Numbered from the stretch's first letter, positions 29,982 through 38,651 are shown. The stretch: DNA of 64,000 nucleotides from an uncultured Christensenellaceae bacterium (GCA_944376205.1 CALWBV010000004.1:70341-134340); one strand, 5' to 3'. Numbers and translations: made by a program. Notes: a model not told the origin generated them from the sequence alone.

Positions 29982-30857
29982 ATGAAAATTTGCGATTTGT
30001 TCAAACAGAAAAAAGTAGTTTATTCTTTTGAGATTTTTCCTCCCAAAGTAAACGACGACATAAGCAAGATATACGATACGCTTGCAGAGCTCAAGGGAGT
30101 AAATCCCGATTATATTTCTATCACATACAGTGCGGGCGGCAGTAAAAACTCACGCACCAAGGAGATTGCCGAAATCGTCAAAAACCAATACGGTATCGAA
30201 CCCTTGGCGCACCTTACTTGCATAAACTCGTCGAAGGAAGAAGTCGAGTCGGCACTCAAAGGACTTGAAGATATAGGCGTAGAAAACATTCTGGCTTTGA
30301 GAGGAGACAGGATAGAGGGCGCAGTCAAGACGGATTTTGCTCACGCAAGCGACCTCGTGGAATTTATCAAAAGTCACGGAGATTTCAACGTGGCGGGGGC
30401 TTGTTATCCCGAGGGACATCCCGAAAGCGCCAATATGGTAGAGGATATCCGTCATCTGAAAATCAAAGTCGACAAGGGAGTTACTCATCTCAATTCACAG
30501 CTTTTCTTTGACAACGACGATTTTCTCAAGTACGTGGATATGTTGAGACTTGCGGGAATCGACGTGCCCGTTCAGGCAGGCGTTATGCCTTTGGTAAAGG
30601 CTTCTCAATTCGGCGGTATCGTCAAAATGACGGGCGCAAAGATACCTTCGAAGATTTCCAGAATGTACAGCAGATTTGCCGACGACCCCGAATCGCTTAT
30701 GGAAGCGGGTATTGCATACGCTACCGACCAGATTGTGGATTTGCTTTCAAGCGGAGTCGAGGGAATACATTTGTACATAATGAATAACTCTTATGTTGCA
30801 AAGCGCATCACGCAAAACGTTCAGCCTTTGATAGACAAACTCAATCACAAGGCTTGA
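29982..30857 (+). CDS. metF: 5,10-methylenetetrahydrofolate reductase
   Basis: The 291-residue TIM-barrel flavoprotein reduces methylene-THF to methyl-THF, the methyl donor for methionine synthase. Family marks are the N-terminal FEIFPPK block (catalytic Glu), ILALRGD near residue 105, and the C-terminal GIHLYIMN strand. AAAAGGAG precedes the ATG. It lies 105 bases upstream of metH on the same strand, so the pair supplies and uses methyl-THF; I see no SAM-type riboswitch ahead of either gene. Confidence 0.95.
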   Translation: MKICDLFKQKKVVYSFEIFPPKVNDDISKIYDTLAELKGVNPDYISITYSAGGSKNSRTKEIAEIVKNQYGIEPLAHLTCINSSKEEVESALKGLEDIGVENILALRGDRIEGAVKTDFAHASDLVEFIKSHGDFNVAGACYPEGHPESANMVEDIRHLKIKVDKGVTHLNSQLFFDNDDFLKYVDMLRLAGIDVPVQAGVMPLVKASQFGGIVKMTGAKIPSKISRMYSRFADDPESLMEAGIAYATDQIVDLLSSGVEGIHLYIMNNSYVAKRITQNVQPLIDKLNHKA

Positions 30858-30962
30858 TATAATACATACTTCCGTACAGGTATATGCAAACGGTGTGCGG
30901 CAAATATTACAAAATAAAAACCGTGCTTACGAAACAAGATTTCAGAGGCACACGGACAGAAT

Positions 30963-33332
30963 ATGAATTTCAAAGAATTTATACAAGATAAAATAGTTTT
31001 ACTCGACGGTGCGCTTGGCACACAGTTGCAAAAAAGAGGTCTCGAGGGAGGCGAACTTCCCGAAAGACTCAATATTACTTCGCCCGAGACGGTTTACGAA
31101 GTTCACAAGGAATACGCCGACGCAGGCAGCGATATTATTTATACCAATACTTTCGGTGCAAACCGTAAAAAACTCAAAGACTCGTCAGAAGTCGAGAAAG
31201 TAATACAAGCGGCGGTGAAAATTGCAAAAAGCGCTGCGCCCGACAAAATCATAGCTTTGGATCTGGGACCTACGGGCGCACTTATCGAGCCTTTGGGCAG
31301 CATGACTTTCGACGAGGCTTACGACATATACAAAGAGCAGGCTGTTGCGGGTGAAAAGGCGGGTGCCGACCTCGTAGTCATTGAAACGATGAGCGATCTT
31401 TACGAAGTCAAAGCAGCGCTTCTCGCTGTGAGAGAAAATACTTCTTTGCCCGTAATGTGCAGTATGACTTTCGACGAGGACGGCAGAACTTTTACGGGCT
31501 GTCCCGTAGAAGCGTTTGCATTGACGGCTTCTAATTTTGCCGATGCGATAGGCGTAAATTGTTCGTTGGGACCGGACAAGCTTTTCCCCGTAGTCCAACG
31601 TCTTGCTTCGAGCACGGATTTGCCGTTGTTTGTCAAAGCGAATGCGGGACTTCCCGACAGCGAAATGAATTATTCGGTATCTGCGGAGGAATTTTGCAGC
31701 GAGTACGAAAAGTTTGTGGCGCTCGGAGTAAATATACTCGGAGGCTGTTGCGGCACCACTCCCGAATATATCAAAAAACTCAACGAGATGAGGAAAACTC
31801 TTAATCCCGTCAAGCGTGAATTCAATTACAAAACCGCAGTATGTTCTTCAACGAAAGTCGTATATATCGACGGAGTAAAAGTCATAGGCGAACGTATAAA
31901 TCCTACGGGCAAAAAAGCCATGAAGCAAGCCCTCATCGACAAGGATTTCGGATATATCGCAACGCAGACTTTAGAGCAAGTCGAAGCAGGAGCGGAGATA
32001 CTCGACGTCAATGCGGGATTGCCGCAGATAGACGAAAAAGAGATGCTTACCGAGATGGTAAGATATATTCAGGGACTTACGGATACGCCTTTGCAGATAG
32101 ACTGTTCGAAGCCCGAGGCAATCGAACGTGCCTTGCGCTATTACAACGGCAAACCTATCGTCAATTCGGTAAATGCAGAGGAGAGTTCTCTCAATACGAT
32201 TCTTCCTCTCGTAGCAAAATACGGTGCAAGCGTCGTAGGACTTACTATGGATGACGAGGGCATTCCCAAGACTGTGGAAAAGCGTCTTATGCTTGCCGAG
32301 AAAATCATAGCAAGGGCAAAACAATTCGGCATCAAAGAACAGGATATTTATATCGACTGTCTCACGCTTACCGTGAGTGCGGAGCCCGATCAGGCAATCA
32401 ATACGTTGCAGGCTATAACTCTTCTCAAATCCAAATACGACATCAAAACAGTGTTGGGCGTTTCCAACATATCGTTCGGCTTGCCGGCAAGACAGATAAT
32501 CAATTCGGCTTTTCTGACAATGGCGATGTATGCCGGACTCGATTTGCCTATACTGAACCCCAATATACCCGAGAACATGCAGGCTGTCGACGCATTCAAC
32601 GTGCTTACCGAAAGGGATAAAAACTGTACCCGATATACTGAAAAGTACGCTTCTTATCAGGCTGCGACAACTCAAATCCGTACAGCCGACGGCAAGAAGG
32701 AAGAGAAAGCAAACGAAGAAGATATATTCTACTGTATAGACAAAGGACTTGACAAGGCGAGAGACGTTACGGCAAAGCTATTGGAAAGACATAAGCCTTT
32801 GGAAGTGATCGACGAGTATCTTATACCTGCGCTGAACAGAGTGGGCGACAATTACGAAAAAGGCAAGATATTCCTGCCGCAGCTCATTGCTTCTGCGGAG
32901 AGTGTAAAGGCTTGTTTCGACGAAGTAAAAAAACACATTCCCAACAGCGAAAACGCAGACAAGGGAAAAATCGTGCTTGCGACCGTAAAGGGCGACGTAC
33001 ACGACATAGGCAAAAACATTGTTCGAACGGTGCTTGAAAATTACGGCTACAAGGTAATAGACCTCGGCAAAAACGTAGACCCTGCACTCGTTGTCGAAGC
33101 CGTCAGACAGGATAATATCAAATTATGCGGACTTTCGGCGCTGATGACCACCACTGTCGAGAATATGAAAAAGACCGTCGAACTTCTCAAAAAAGAATGT
33201 CCTCACTGCAAAATAATGGTAGGCGGAGCGGTGCTTACCGAAGACTATGCCCGTAAGATAGGAGCAGACAAATACTGCAAGGACGCCAATCAAAGCGCTA
33301 AATACGCAGAAAGTATTTTCAAGGATAACTGA
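30963..33332 (+). CDS. metH: cobalamin-dependent methionine synthase lacking the reactivation domain
   Basis: The 789-residue protein has, in order, a homocysteine-binding barrel (1-285, zinc site in VNCSLG and GGCCGTTP), a pterin-binding barrel (about 305-560, GERINPTGK), the Cap helical domain (about 575-665) and the B12-binding Rossmann domain (about 670-789) with D-V-H-D-I-G, whose His ligates cobalt. It stops there: the AdoMet-binding activation domain of the ~1,200-residue E. coli enzyme is absent. Short forms are known in anaerobes and depend on separate reactivation. The NUDIX gene starts one base after the stop. Confidence 0.93.
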   Translation: MNFKEFIQDKIVLLDGALGTQLQKRGLEGGELPERLNITSPETVYEVHKEYADAGSDIIYTNTFGANRKKLKDSSEVEKVIQAAVKIAKSAAPDKIIALDLGPTGALIEPLGSMTFDEAYDIYKEQAVAGEKAGADLVVIETMSDLYEVKAALLAVRENTSLPVMCSMTFDEDGRTFTGCPVEAFALTASNFADAIGVNCSLGPDKLFPVVQRLASSTDLPLFVKANAGLPDSEMNYSVSAEEFCSEYEKFVALGVNILGGCCGTTPEYIKKLNEMRKTLNPVKREFNYKTAVCSSTKVVYIDGVKVIGERINPTGKKAMKQALIDKDFGYIATQTLEQVEAGAEILDVNAGLPQIDEKEMLTEMVRYIQGLTDTPLQIDCSKPEAIERALRYYNGKPIVNSVNAEESSLNTILPLVAKYGASVVGLTMDDEGIPKTVEKRLMLAEKIIARAKQFGIKEQDIYIDCLTLTVSAEPDQAINTLQAITLLKSKYDIKTVLGVSNISFGLPARQIINSAFLTMAMYAGLDLPILNPNIPENMQAVDAFNVLTERDKNCTRYTEKYASYQAATTQIRTADGKKEEKANEEDIFYCIDKGLDKARDVTAKLLERHKPLEVIDEYLIPALNRVGDNYEKGKIFLPQLIASAESVKACFDEVKKHIPNSENADKGKIVLATVKGDVHDIGKNIVRTVLENYGYKVIDLGKNVDPALVVEAVRQDNIKLCGLSALMTTTVENMKKTVELLKKECPHCKIMVGGAVLTEDYARKIGADKYCKDANQSAKYAESIFKDN

Positions 33333-33333
33333 C

Positions 33334-33744
33334 ATGAAAAAGACGCTTGAAGTAGTCGGCGCTATCATAGTCGACAATGCAAAAATTCTCGCCGTAAAGC
33401 GGGGTGCCAACAAAAATCCCAAGGTAGCCTATAAGTATGAGTTTGCAGGCGGCAAAGTCGAAGCGGGCGAAAGCAAAGAGCAGGCGCTTGTAAGAGAACT
33501 CAAAGAGGAACTATCCTGCGATATACGGGTGATAAACGAGTTTTGCGACGTGCTTCACGAGTATGACGACGTGTTTGTTCATCTCACGGTTTTCATATGC
33601 AAAGCGTTGAGCGGTTTTGAGTTAAAAGAGCATATCGATTATAAGTGGCTGGGCAATGACGAATTGTATTCGGTAGAGTGGGCAGAAGCGGACTATGTCA
33701 TTATCCGTTCTCTCGAAAATTCGTCGGAATGGCAAAAAATTTGA
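33334..33744 (+). CDS. NUDIX hydrolase (MutT/CTP-pyrophosphohydrolase-like)
   Basis: The 136-residue protein contains a complete Nudix box, from GGKVEAGESK to RELKEEL (about residues 37-59), preceded by the typical VVGAIIVDNAKILAVKR strand. It should hydrolyse a nucleoside diphosphate linked to X, often a damaged or non-canonical nucleotide. The start lies one base after the metH stop, with AAGGA eight bases upstream, so it is translationally coupled to metH. A terminator at 33846-33876 ends the metF-metH-nudix group. Confidence 0.93.
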   Translation: MKKTLEVVGAIIVDNAKILAVKRGANKNPKVAYKYEFAGGKVEAGESKEQALVRELKEELSCDIRVINEFCDVLHEYDDVFVHLTVFICKALSGFELKEHIDYKWLGNDELYSVEWAEADYVIIRSLENSSEWQKI

Positions 33745-33843
33745 TGGGACGGGGTTATGTCAAAAATAATTTTTGCGTCCGCAATAGGTAACGTCGTGAA
33801 TTCGAGATATTGATGATTAAAATTTATTAGTAATTAAAAAAGG

Positions 33844-33877
33844 TTGCGCACTTCATAAGAGGTGCGCTGTTTTTTTG
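33844..33877 (+). terminator. intrinsic terminator after the metF-metH-NUDIX genes
   Basis: GCGCACTTC (33846-33854) pairs with GAGGTGCGC (33859-33867), with one T-G wobble and an ATAA loop. TGTTTTTTT follows. Confidence 0.9.
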
Positions 33878-33988
33878 CGGCGACTATATCAGTTGTATTT
33901 GCGGTGATTTTCAAAATAATGAGAGAGTAGATTTTGCCCCAAGAAAAAGTTGCGGTTTATAAAACGTAAGAATGGCAACAATATAATC

Positions 33989-34228
33989 ATGAGAGAAATT
34001 ATACGACAAATTGACGAAGTAAAACGCCGAGTGGGTCTTATCATAGGCAAACCTCTGTCTTTCGAGATAAACCGAGGCCGCAACAAGTACGTCAGATTCG
34101 ACGGCTACATCGAGAATGCTTATCCCGCCATATTCACGATAAGAACGGACAAAGAGGGCGAGGATGCGCTTCAGTCATATTCTTACAACGACATTCTCAC
34201 TAAAAACGTCAGAATAAGCATGCGCTAG
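33989..34228 (+). CDS. veg: Veg family protein
   Basis: The small basic protein (79 residues) matches the Veg/DUF1021 family: an N-terminal helix, I-N-R-G-R-N-K, I-E-N-A-Y-P-A-I-F-T-I and the C-terminal S-Y-S-Y-N-D-I-L-T strand. Veg stimulates biofilm formation in Bacillus subtilis and is widespread in Firmicutes. I chose the ATG at 33989 because it matches the family's N-terminus; a TTG at 33950 would add 13 residues. The ribosome binding site is weak, and a TATAAT sits directly in front of the ATG, so it cannot be the promoter for this start. It precedes the SipL-like gene, as in many Clostridia. Confidence 0.88.
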   Translation: MREIIRQIDEVKRRVGLIIGKPLSFEINRGRNKYVRFDGYIENAYPAIFTIRTDKEGEDALQSYSYNDILTKNVRISMR

Positions 34229-34314
34229 CCCGAGATATTTTTTTGCTTGGTATTTGCATAATGTCATATGCATCCCAATATAATATTGTGTAAAAACATA
34301 TTTGCGGAGGATAT

Positions 34315-35814
34315 ATGGCAATCAATACAATATTCAAGACGGTCAACACCGATTACGAAAGGATGTTAGACGGCAAACAAATAGTTACGCAGTGCAACTT
34401 CGACACTCAATCCCGTGGCGGAGTGAGCAAACTTTGCGCACTCACCGGCGACGTGCAGATAATAAAAGCGCAGACTCTGTCAAAGCAGATCAAAATCAGC
34501 GGCAGACTGGCGCTTAAACTCGTATATCTCGACGGCGAAAAGCAGCTCAAGAATTTTGACTATATTTCCGACTTTGCCGAAGATATAAACGATAATTGCG
34601 TGGTGGCGGATATGCCTTGCATAGTCAAAGCGGATATAGTGGATATACAGTCGGGAGTATCGGGCAACGAAATCAAAGTGCAGACTGTAATCGAACTTAC
34701 TCCGCAGGTAGTGGAAGTTTCCACGAGTGAAATTATTGCGGACGTAGAAAACGCCCTTACACTCAAGGAAGAACACAGTTACCAAAAATATCTGGGAACG
34801 GTAGACGAGGACGTACAGCTTTGCGAAGAATATGCGTGCGGAGTCAAAGTCGACGACGTATTGTTGTACGATGCGAAAGCAATTGTGCTGTCTACGGATA
34901 ACAGCGACGGCAAACTCGAAGTTTCGGGACAGGTTGAAGTCAGTCTCGTATATTGCGCCGAAGGAATAGTTGCGACAAAGAATATGACGATTCCTTTTGT
35001 CCACGAAACTTTAGTCAAAGGTGACAATCTCTCATCTTGCATTACGGCGAAGGTAAAGGAGAGTAAACTCGTTATCGAGGGCGACGAAAACGACAATGTA
35101 CTCAAAGCATACGTTACGGTTTCGCTTTGCGGATTCGTAATGCAGAGCGAGTGCGAAGATACAGTCGTCGATCTTTACAGTCCTACCAACATACTCGACA
35201 TAGGTTACGGCAAACTTAATTTTGTCTGCCAGACGGGCGCAAAGAAATACGAGGAGCGTATCAGCGGAAGCGTATCCGTAGAAGACGGTGAGAGTATCGA
35301 GAATATTGTCAGCGTTATCGTGACACAAAATACTCTTACGTCGCTTGTTGCAATGGACGGCGAATTGCTTGCGGAAGGAGTGGCAAACACGTCTGTAATC
35401 TATAAAAACGACAACGGCGAAAACAAATGTATTCAGGTAGAGTTGCCTTATTCGCTTCAGTTCCCCGCCGAAGGTATGAGGACAGACGATAAACTTTGCG
35501 GCAGCGCAATAGCTACAGACTGTACATATAAGAAAAAACGTGATAAAGAAGTGGAAATCACTCTTGCCATACTTGTATCGGTATGCGCCAGAAGAAGCGT
35601 GGAAGAATGCGTCGTTACCAGCGTAGAAGAAGGTGAGGAGTTCGAACACAACGACAGCGCCGTAAGCATATATTTGCCCGACAAAGGCGAAAGTATCTGG
35701 CAGGTAGCAAAGACTCTCGGTATGTCGATAGAGACTATTAAGGCTCAAAATCCCGATCTCGGCAACGAGATGCAGGGCGAAGAAAGAATCGTCATATACA
35801 GAGAGATAGGCTGA
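34315..35814 (+). CDS. sipL: SipL-like SPOCS (DUF3794) protein with C-terminal LysM
   Basis: The 499-residue protein contains repeated SPOCS/DUF3794 modules (segments near residues 30-130, 165-260 and 310-400) and ends in a LysM-like domain with the block KGESIWQVAKTLGMS. That arrangement matches SipL, which in Clostridioides difficile recruits coat to SpoIVA around the forespore. This suggests sporulation ability or descent from a spore former. GCGGAGG precedes the ATG. Its neighbours, veg upstream and ispE downstream, reproduce a common clostridial order, with an aldo/keto reductase inserted here. A 10-bp hairpin terminator follows. Confidence 0.85.
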   Translation: MAINTIFKTVNTDYERMLDGKQIVTQCNFDTQSRGGVSKLCALTGDVQIIKAQTLSKQIKISGRLALKLVYLDGEKQLKNFDYISDFAEDINDNCVVADMPCIVKADIVDIQSGVSGNEIKVQTVIELTPQVVEVSTSEIIADVENALTLKEEHSYQKYLGTVDEDVQLCEEYACGVKVDDVLLYDAKAIVLSTDNSDGKLEVSGQVEVSLVYCAEGIVATKNMTIPFVHETLVKGDNLSSCITAKVKESKLVIEGDENDNVLKAYVTVSLCGFVMQSECEDTVVDLYSPTNILDIGYGKLNFVCQTGAKKYEERISGSVSVEDGESIENIVSVIVTQNTLTSLVAMDGELLAEGVANTSVIYKNDNGENKCIQVELPYSLQFPAEGMRTDDKLCGSAIATDCTYKKKRDKEVEITLAILVSVCARRSVEECVVTSVEEGEEFEHNDSAVSIYLPDKGESIWQVAKTLGMSIETIKAQNPDLGNEMQGEERIVIYREIG

Positions 35815-35833
35815 AGAGAGAGCGGATAATGCA

Positions 35834-35862
35834 GGGCGGTTGTTTACAACCGCCCGATTTTA
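35834..35862 (+). terminator. intrinsic terminator after the SipL-like gene
   Basis: GGGCGGTTGT (35834-35843) pairs perfectly with ACAACCGCCC (35846-35855) and GATTTTA follows. The T-tract is short but the stem is very strong. Confidence 0.75.
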
Positions 35863-35956
35863 CATAAAATTTGCAAAGCACATGCAGAGTTTTACAAGCA
35901 TTATATTGAATATATGCGCCTTATTGTGTTAAAATTAACCATAGAGGGAACGGTAT

Positions 35957-36847
35957 ATGGATAAATTCATTCAAGGTTGCATGAGAATAAAAGATGTGTC
36001 CGTCAAGGACGTAAGAGAATTGATTGATGCCAATCTCGAAAACGGTATCAATGTTTTTGACCATGCCGATATTTACGGCGGCGGCGAGTGCGAAACGCTT
36101 TTCGGCAAGGCGCTCAAGGAAGCCCCCGAGCTCAGGGATAAAATAGTCATTCAGACGAAATGCGGTATCGTAAAAGACTTGTCATGTCATCGTTACGACA
36201 ACAGCACCAACTATATTCTCGATTGCGTACACAAGAGTCTCAAGAGGTTGGGTGTGGACAAACTCGACAGATTGCTTATTCACAGACCCGATGCGCTTAT
36301 GAATCCCGAAGAGGTGGCAAAAGCTTTTGACAGACTTCAGGGAGACGGCGAGGTGGACAGCTTCGGCGTAAGCAATTTTTCTGCAGGACAAATAGAGCTG
36401 CTTTCCAAAAATCTCCGTCAGAAGATTGAGTACGATCAGATAAGAGTAAGCATAGTGCATTGTCCCATGATAGAAAACGGTATAAATTACAACCGTTACA
36501 ACGACGGCGGAGTAAACCGTGATTACGGTACTTTGGAATATTGCAGAATCAACAAAATTCAAATTCAATGTTACTCTCCTTATAAAGGCGTAACAAAGAG
36601 TTTCATAGGAGATAATTTCAGATACCGTGCGCTCAACAAACTGCTCAAGGAGTACGCTTTCAAATACGAAGTTACTCCCAATGCGATTGCGGCGGCATGG
36701 CTTTTGAAACATCCTGCGGATTTTGCGGTCATCAACGGCACTACCAAATCTCAACGTGTCAAAGAAATCGTCAAAGGTGCAAATATCACTCTGACGAGAA
36801 GCGAGTGGTACGAATTGTATAAGAGTATCGGCAGACGTCTTCCCTGA
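35957..36847 (+). CDS. aldo/keto reductase
   Basis: The 296-residue protein is a classic AKR barrel that reduces carbonyls with NAD(P)H. The catalytic tetrad is visible: Asp and Tyr in H-A-D-I-Y-G, Lys in Q-T-K-C-G and His in I-H-R-P-D. The C-terminal A-A-A-W-L-L-K-H-P and I-N-G-T-T-K blocks are the cofactor-binding signature of the YdhF-like group. GAGGG lies upstream of the ATG. It is an apparent insertion between sipL and ispE, with a terminator before it and palindrome copy 2 after it, so it is probably transcribed alone. The substrate is unknown. Confidence 0.92.
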   Translation: MDKFIQGCMRIKDVSVKDVRELIDANLENGINVFDHADIYGGGECETLFGKALKEAPELRDKIVIQTKCGIVKDLSCHRYDNSTNYILDCVHKSLKRLGVDKLDRLLIHRPDALMNPEEVAKAFDRLQGDGEVDSFGVSNFSAGQIELLSKNLRQKIEYDQIRVSIVHCPMIENGINYNRYNDGGVNRDYGTLEYCRINKIQIQCYSPYKGVTKSFIGDNFRYRALNKLLKEYAFKYEVTPNAIAAAWLLKHPADFAVINGTTKSQRVKEIVKGANITLTRSEWYELYKSIGRRLP

Positions 36848-36919
36848 TTACGATTGTCGGAATATATACTGCGTTTTTCGAATAAACAAAACCGCAATAT
36901 GACGGTATTGAAAAGTGCA
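36848..36919. other. 3' flank of the aldo/keto reductase gene
   Basis: Short spacer with no feature before the hairpin and palindrome that occupy 36920-36990. Together with those elements and the hairpin at 37031-37080 it makes up the 311-base gap before ispE. Confidence 0.4.
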
Positions 36920-36950
36920 AAGAGGGCGTCTTTACATTAAGACCCCTCTT
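36920..36950 (+). other. hairpin abutting palindrome copy 2
   Basis: AAGAGGG (36920-36926) pairs with CCCTCTT (36944-36950) and GTCTT with AAGAC inside, leaving one bulged C. There is no T-run on the plus side (AATTTATAC); on the minus side it is followed by TGCACTTTT. It may terminate the aldo/keto reductase gene or form part of the repeated element. Confidence 0.6.
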
Positions 36951-36990
36951 AATTTATACAATTTAAGCCTTATGTAAATTGTATAAATTA
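36950..36990 (-). repeat. 41-bp dispersed palindrome, copy 2 (inverted)
   Basis: Arms TAATTTATACAATTTA (36950-36965) and TAAATTGTATAAATTA (36975-36990) are identical to those of copy 1. The loop AGCCTTATG is the reverse complement of the copy 3 loop, so this copy lies on the minus strand. The associated second hairpin lies on the low-coordinate side, which is 3' on the minus strand, as in the other copies. Confidence 0.85.
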
Positions 36991-37030
36991 CTCTTATATT
37001 AGTATATATTTAGTTTTATATATAGAAAAC

Positions 37031-37080
37031 AGCGACAAGTCTCACGTATCCCGTACGTTGGCAGGCAAGTCGCTTTTTTT
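37031..37080 (+). terminator. branched hairpin with T7 tail, no gene upstream
   Basis: AGCGAC (37031-37036) pairs with GTCGCT (37069-37074), enclosing an inner ACGTA/TACGT hairpin (37044-37058), and seven T residues follow. The nearest upstream plus-strand gene ends 180 bases earlier, beyond another hairpin. It may close a short transcript that begins near palindrome copy 2. Confidence 0.55.
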
Positions 37081-37114
37081 CGTCGTAAAAATGCTAAATG
37101 TCGGAAAATCGCTA

Positions 37115-37143
37115 TTGAAAAATGCTTGAAATAATGATAAACT
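37115..37143 (+). promoter_or_regulatory. candidate ispE promoter
   Basis: TTGAAA (37115-37120), 17-base spacer and TAAACT (37138-37143) preceded by TGA, giving a partial extended -10. It would leave a very short leader ahead of the ATG at 37159. Confidence 0.45.
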
Positions 37144-37158
37144 GTAATTGAGGTGAAT

Positions 37159-37986
37159 ATGCAGGATATCAAAATCAAAGTAAACGCAAAAGTCAATTTG
37201 TCTCTCGATATAACAGGCGTAAGAAAAGACGGGTATCATCTTTTGGATATGCTGATGACTTCTGTCGGCATACATGACGTCATATACGCATGCAAAAGCG
37301 AGGAAAACGCCGTTGTCATGGACGGCAAAATCCAGGGCAAGGACAATACTGCATTCAAAGCGCTTCAAGCTTTAAGCGAAAAGTTCGGCGTGCATATGAG
37401 AGTGGAAATCGCAAAGGGCATTCCTTTTTCGAGCGGCATGGGCGGTTCGTCTGCGGACGCAAGCGGAGTGTTTTATTGTGCTTACAAGCTTTATTCTCTC
37501 GACGTCGAAGAATTGTTGCCTTTGGCTTTGAAAGTCGGTTGCGACGTGCCCTATATGATTTTCGGCGGAGCTGCGAGAGTTCAGGGAGTGGGCGAAGAAA
37601 TAGCGCCTTTGACCTTTCCTATGTTTCATCTCGTAATAGCGCAGAAGATTCCGGGAGCTTCCTCAAAAGAGATATATGCCTGCTACGATTCGATCAAAGG
37701 CGAAAGAGGTAATATAGACGACGTACTCAAAACTATCGACAGCGGTTTCAAACCTTTTAACGTACTTGAAAAGAGCGCACTGACTCTCTGTCCTGCGATA
37801 GAGGACGCAAAAATACAGCTCCTCAAATATACAAACACGGTATTTATGACGGGAAGCGGTTCGGCATACGTCGGAGTTTTTGCCGACGAAGACAGCGCCA
37901 AAGAGTGTTGCGATTCTTTGGAGGGCATGACATTCAAGGCATACACATGCACGCAGAATAAGGGTATCAGCGAAATTACGGTATAA
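37159..37986 (+). CDS. ispE: 4-(cytidine 5'-diphospho)-2-C-methyl-D-erythritol kinase
   Basis: The 275-residue GHMP kinase phosphorylates CDP-methylerythritol in the MEP pathway to isoprenoid precursors. It shows the N-terminal KVNAKVNLSLDI block and KDGYHLLDMLM, the ATP-binding glycine loop PFSSGMGGSSADAS (about residues 92-105), and the C-terminal MTGSGSAYVGVF motif. Length fits the family. I chose the ATG at 37159, five bases after GAGG, over a GTG two codons upstream. Position after sipL matches the common clostridial gene order. A strong bidirectional terminator lies downstream. Confidence 0.95.
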   Translation: MQDIKIKVNAKVNLSLDITGVRKDGYHLLDMLMTSVGIHDVIYACKSEENAVVMDGKIQGKDNTAFKALQALSEKFGVHMRVEIAKGIPFSSGMGGSSADASGVFYCAYKLYSLDVEELLPLALKVGCDVPYMIFGGAARVQGVGEEIAPLTFPMFHLVIAQKIPGASSKEIYACYDSIKGERGNIDDVLKTIDSGFKPFNVLEKSALTLCPAIEDAKIQLLKYTNTVFMTGSGSAYVGVFADEDSAKECCDSLEGMTFKAYTCTQNKGISEITV

Positions 37987-38011
37987 ATTATGTATTGAAT
38001 ACGTTGCAAGC

Positions 38012-38043
38012 AAAAAGCGTCCGAGGTTATTCGGGCGCTTTTT
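38012..38043. terminator. bidirectional terminator between ispE and mgsA
   Basis: A 13-bp stem: AAAAAGCG at 38012-38019 pairs with CGCTTTTT at 38036-38043, with inner CCGA/TCGG pairs and one T-G wobble. The A-run and T-run give a terminator for convergent genes on both strands. Confidence 0.85.
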
Positions 38044-38179
38044 AATACCGCATTTATGTTGAATTGAAATGAGAATTTCGATATGAAGACAGAGCGGTTT
38101 TGCAAGTAAGGCAAAATTTTGCAATGTCGTATAATTTTCTCTGAAAATTCTCAAAACGGTTTTGCTTTTGATAAATCGG

Positions 38180-38563
38180 TTATTCGTTGAGAAGAGAGGA
38201 AGTGATGACGTAGTTTGCCGTTGCTTTGTTTGTGGCGATAGGAATATCGTATACTACTGCGATACGGAGCAAAGCCTTTACGTCGGGATCGTGAGGTTGA
38301 GCCTGCAAGGGATCCCAGAAAAATACAACGATGTCGATTTGACCTTCTGCAATCTTTGCGCCGATTTGCTGGTCGCCTCCGAGAGGTCCCGAAAGATAAC
38401 GGGTCACGTTGAGGTTTGTAGCGTCTCCCACGAGTTTGGCAGTCGTGCCTGTGCCGCAGAGATTGAATTTTGCCAATGTATCTTTATTCTTCATTGCCCA
38501 ACTGACCATTTCGGCTTTTTTGTTGTCGTGTGCGATTAATGCCAAAGTTTTGATTTTGTTCAT
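38180..38563 (-). CDS. mgsA: methylglyoxal synthase
   Basis: The protein (127 residues from the chosen start) converts dihydroxyacetone phosphate to methylglyoxal, a glycolytic bypass. Family motifs are LALIAHDNKK near the N-terminus, L-C-G-T-G-T-T, and the active-site block SGPLGGDQQIGA (catalytic Asp), then DIVVFFWDPL. The open frame extends further upstream, but a TTGACA/TATAAT promoter overlaps that extension and puts the transcript start near 38617, so the ATG at 38563 is the first usable start; AGGAG lies 12 bases before it. It is convergent with ispE. The VOC protein at 29.5 kb could detoxify its product. Confidence 0.93.
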   Translation of the reverse strand: MNKIKTLALIAHDNKKAEMVSWAMKNKDTLAKFNLCGTGTTAKLVGDATNLNVTRYLSGPLGGDQQIGAKIAEGQIDIVVFFWDPLQAQPHDPDVKALLRIAVVYDIPIATNKATANYVITSSLLNE

Positions 38564-38623
38564 ATAATGTATCAACTCCTGTATATTTTCGCCTGTCGGC
38601 GGGATTTTGTCGCTTTCATCTTT

Positions 38624-38651
38624 ATTATAAGCCAAAAGAAGATTATGTCAA
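38624..38651 (-). promoter_or_regulatory. mgsA promoter
   Basis: On the minus strand TTGACA (38651-38646), 16-base spacer and TATAAT (38629-38624). Predicted transcription starts near 38617, which decides the mgsA start codon. Confidence 0.75.

Noticed and set aside
29860..30962. SAM or cobalamin riboswitch ahead of metF or metH
   Set aside because: The gaps are about 120 and 105 bases and lack the conserved cores of these riboswitches. Only a minor CTGC/GCAG hairpin is seen before metF.
33950..33988. Upstream TTG start for the Veg gene
   Set aside because: The added 13 residues do not resemble Veg N-termini and lack a binding site, whereas the ATG at 33989 aligns with the family.
38564..38635. 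Longer N-terminus for methylglyoxal synthase
   Set aside because: The extension lies across and upstream of the predicted transcription start of the gene and is absent from the family.
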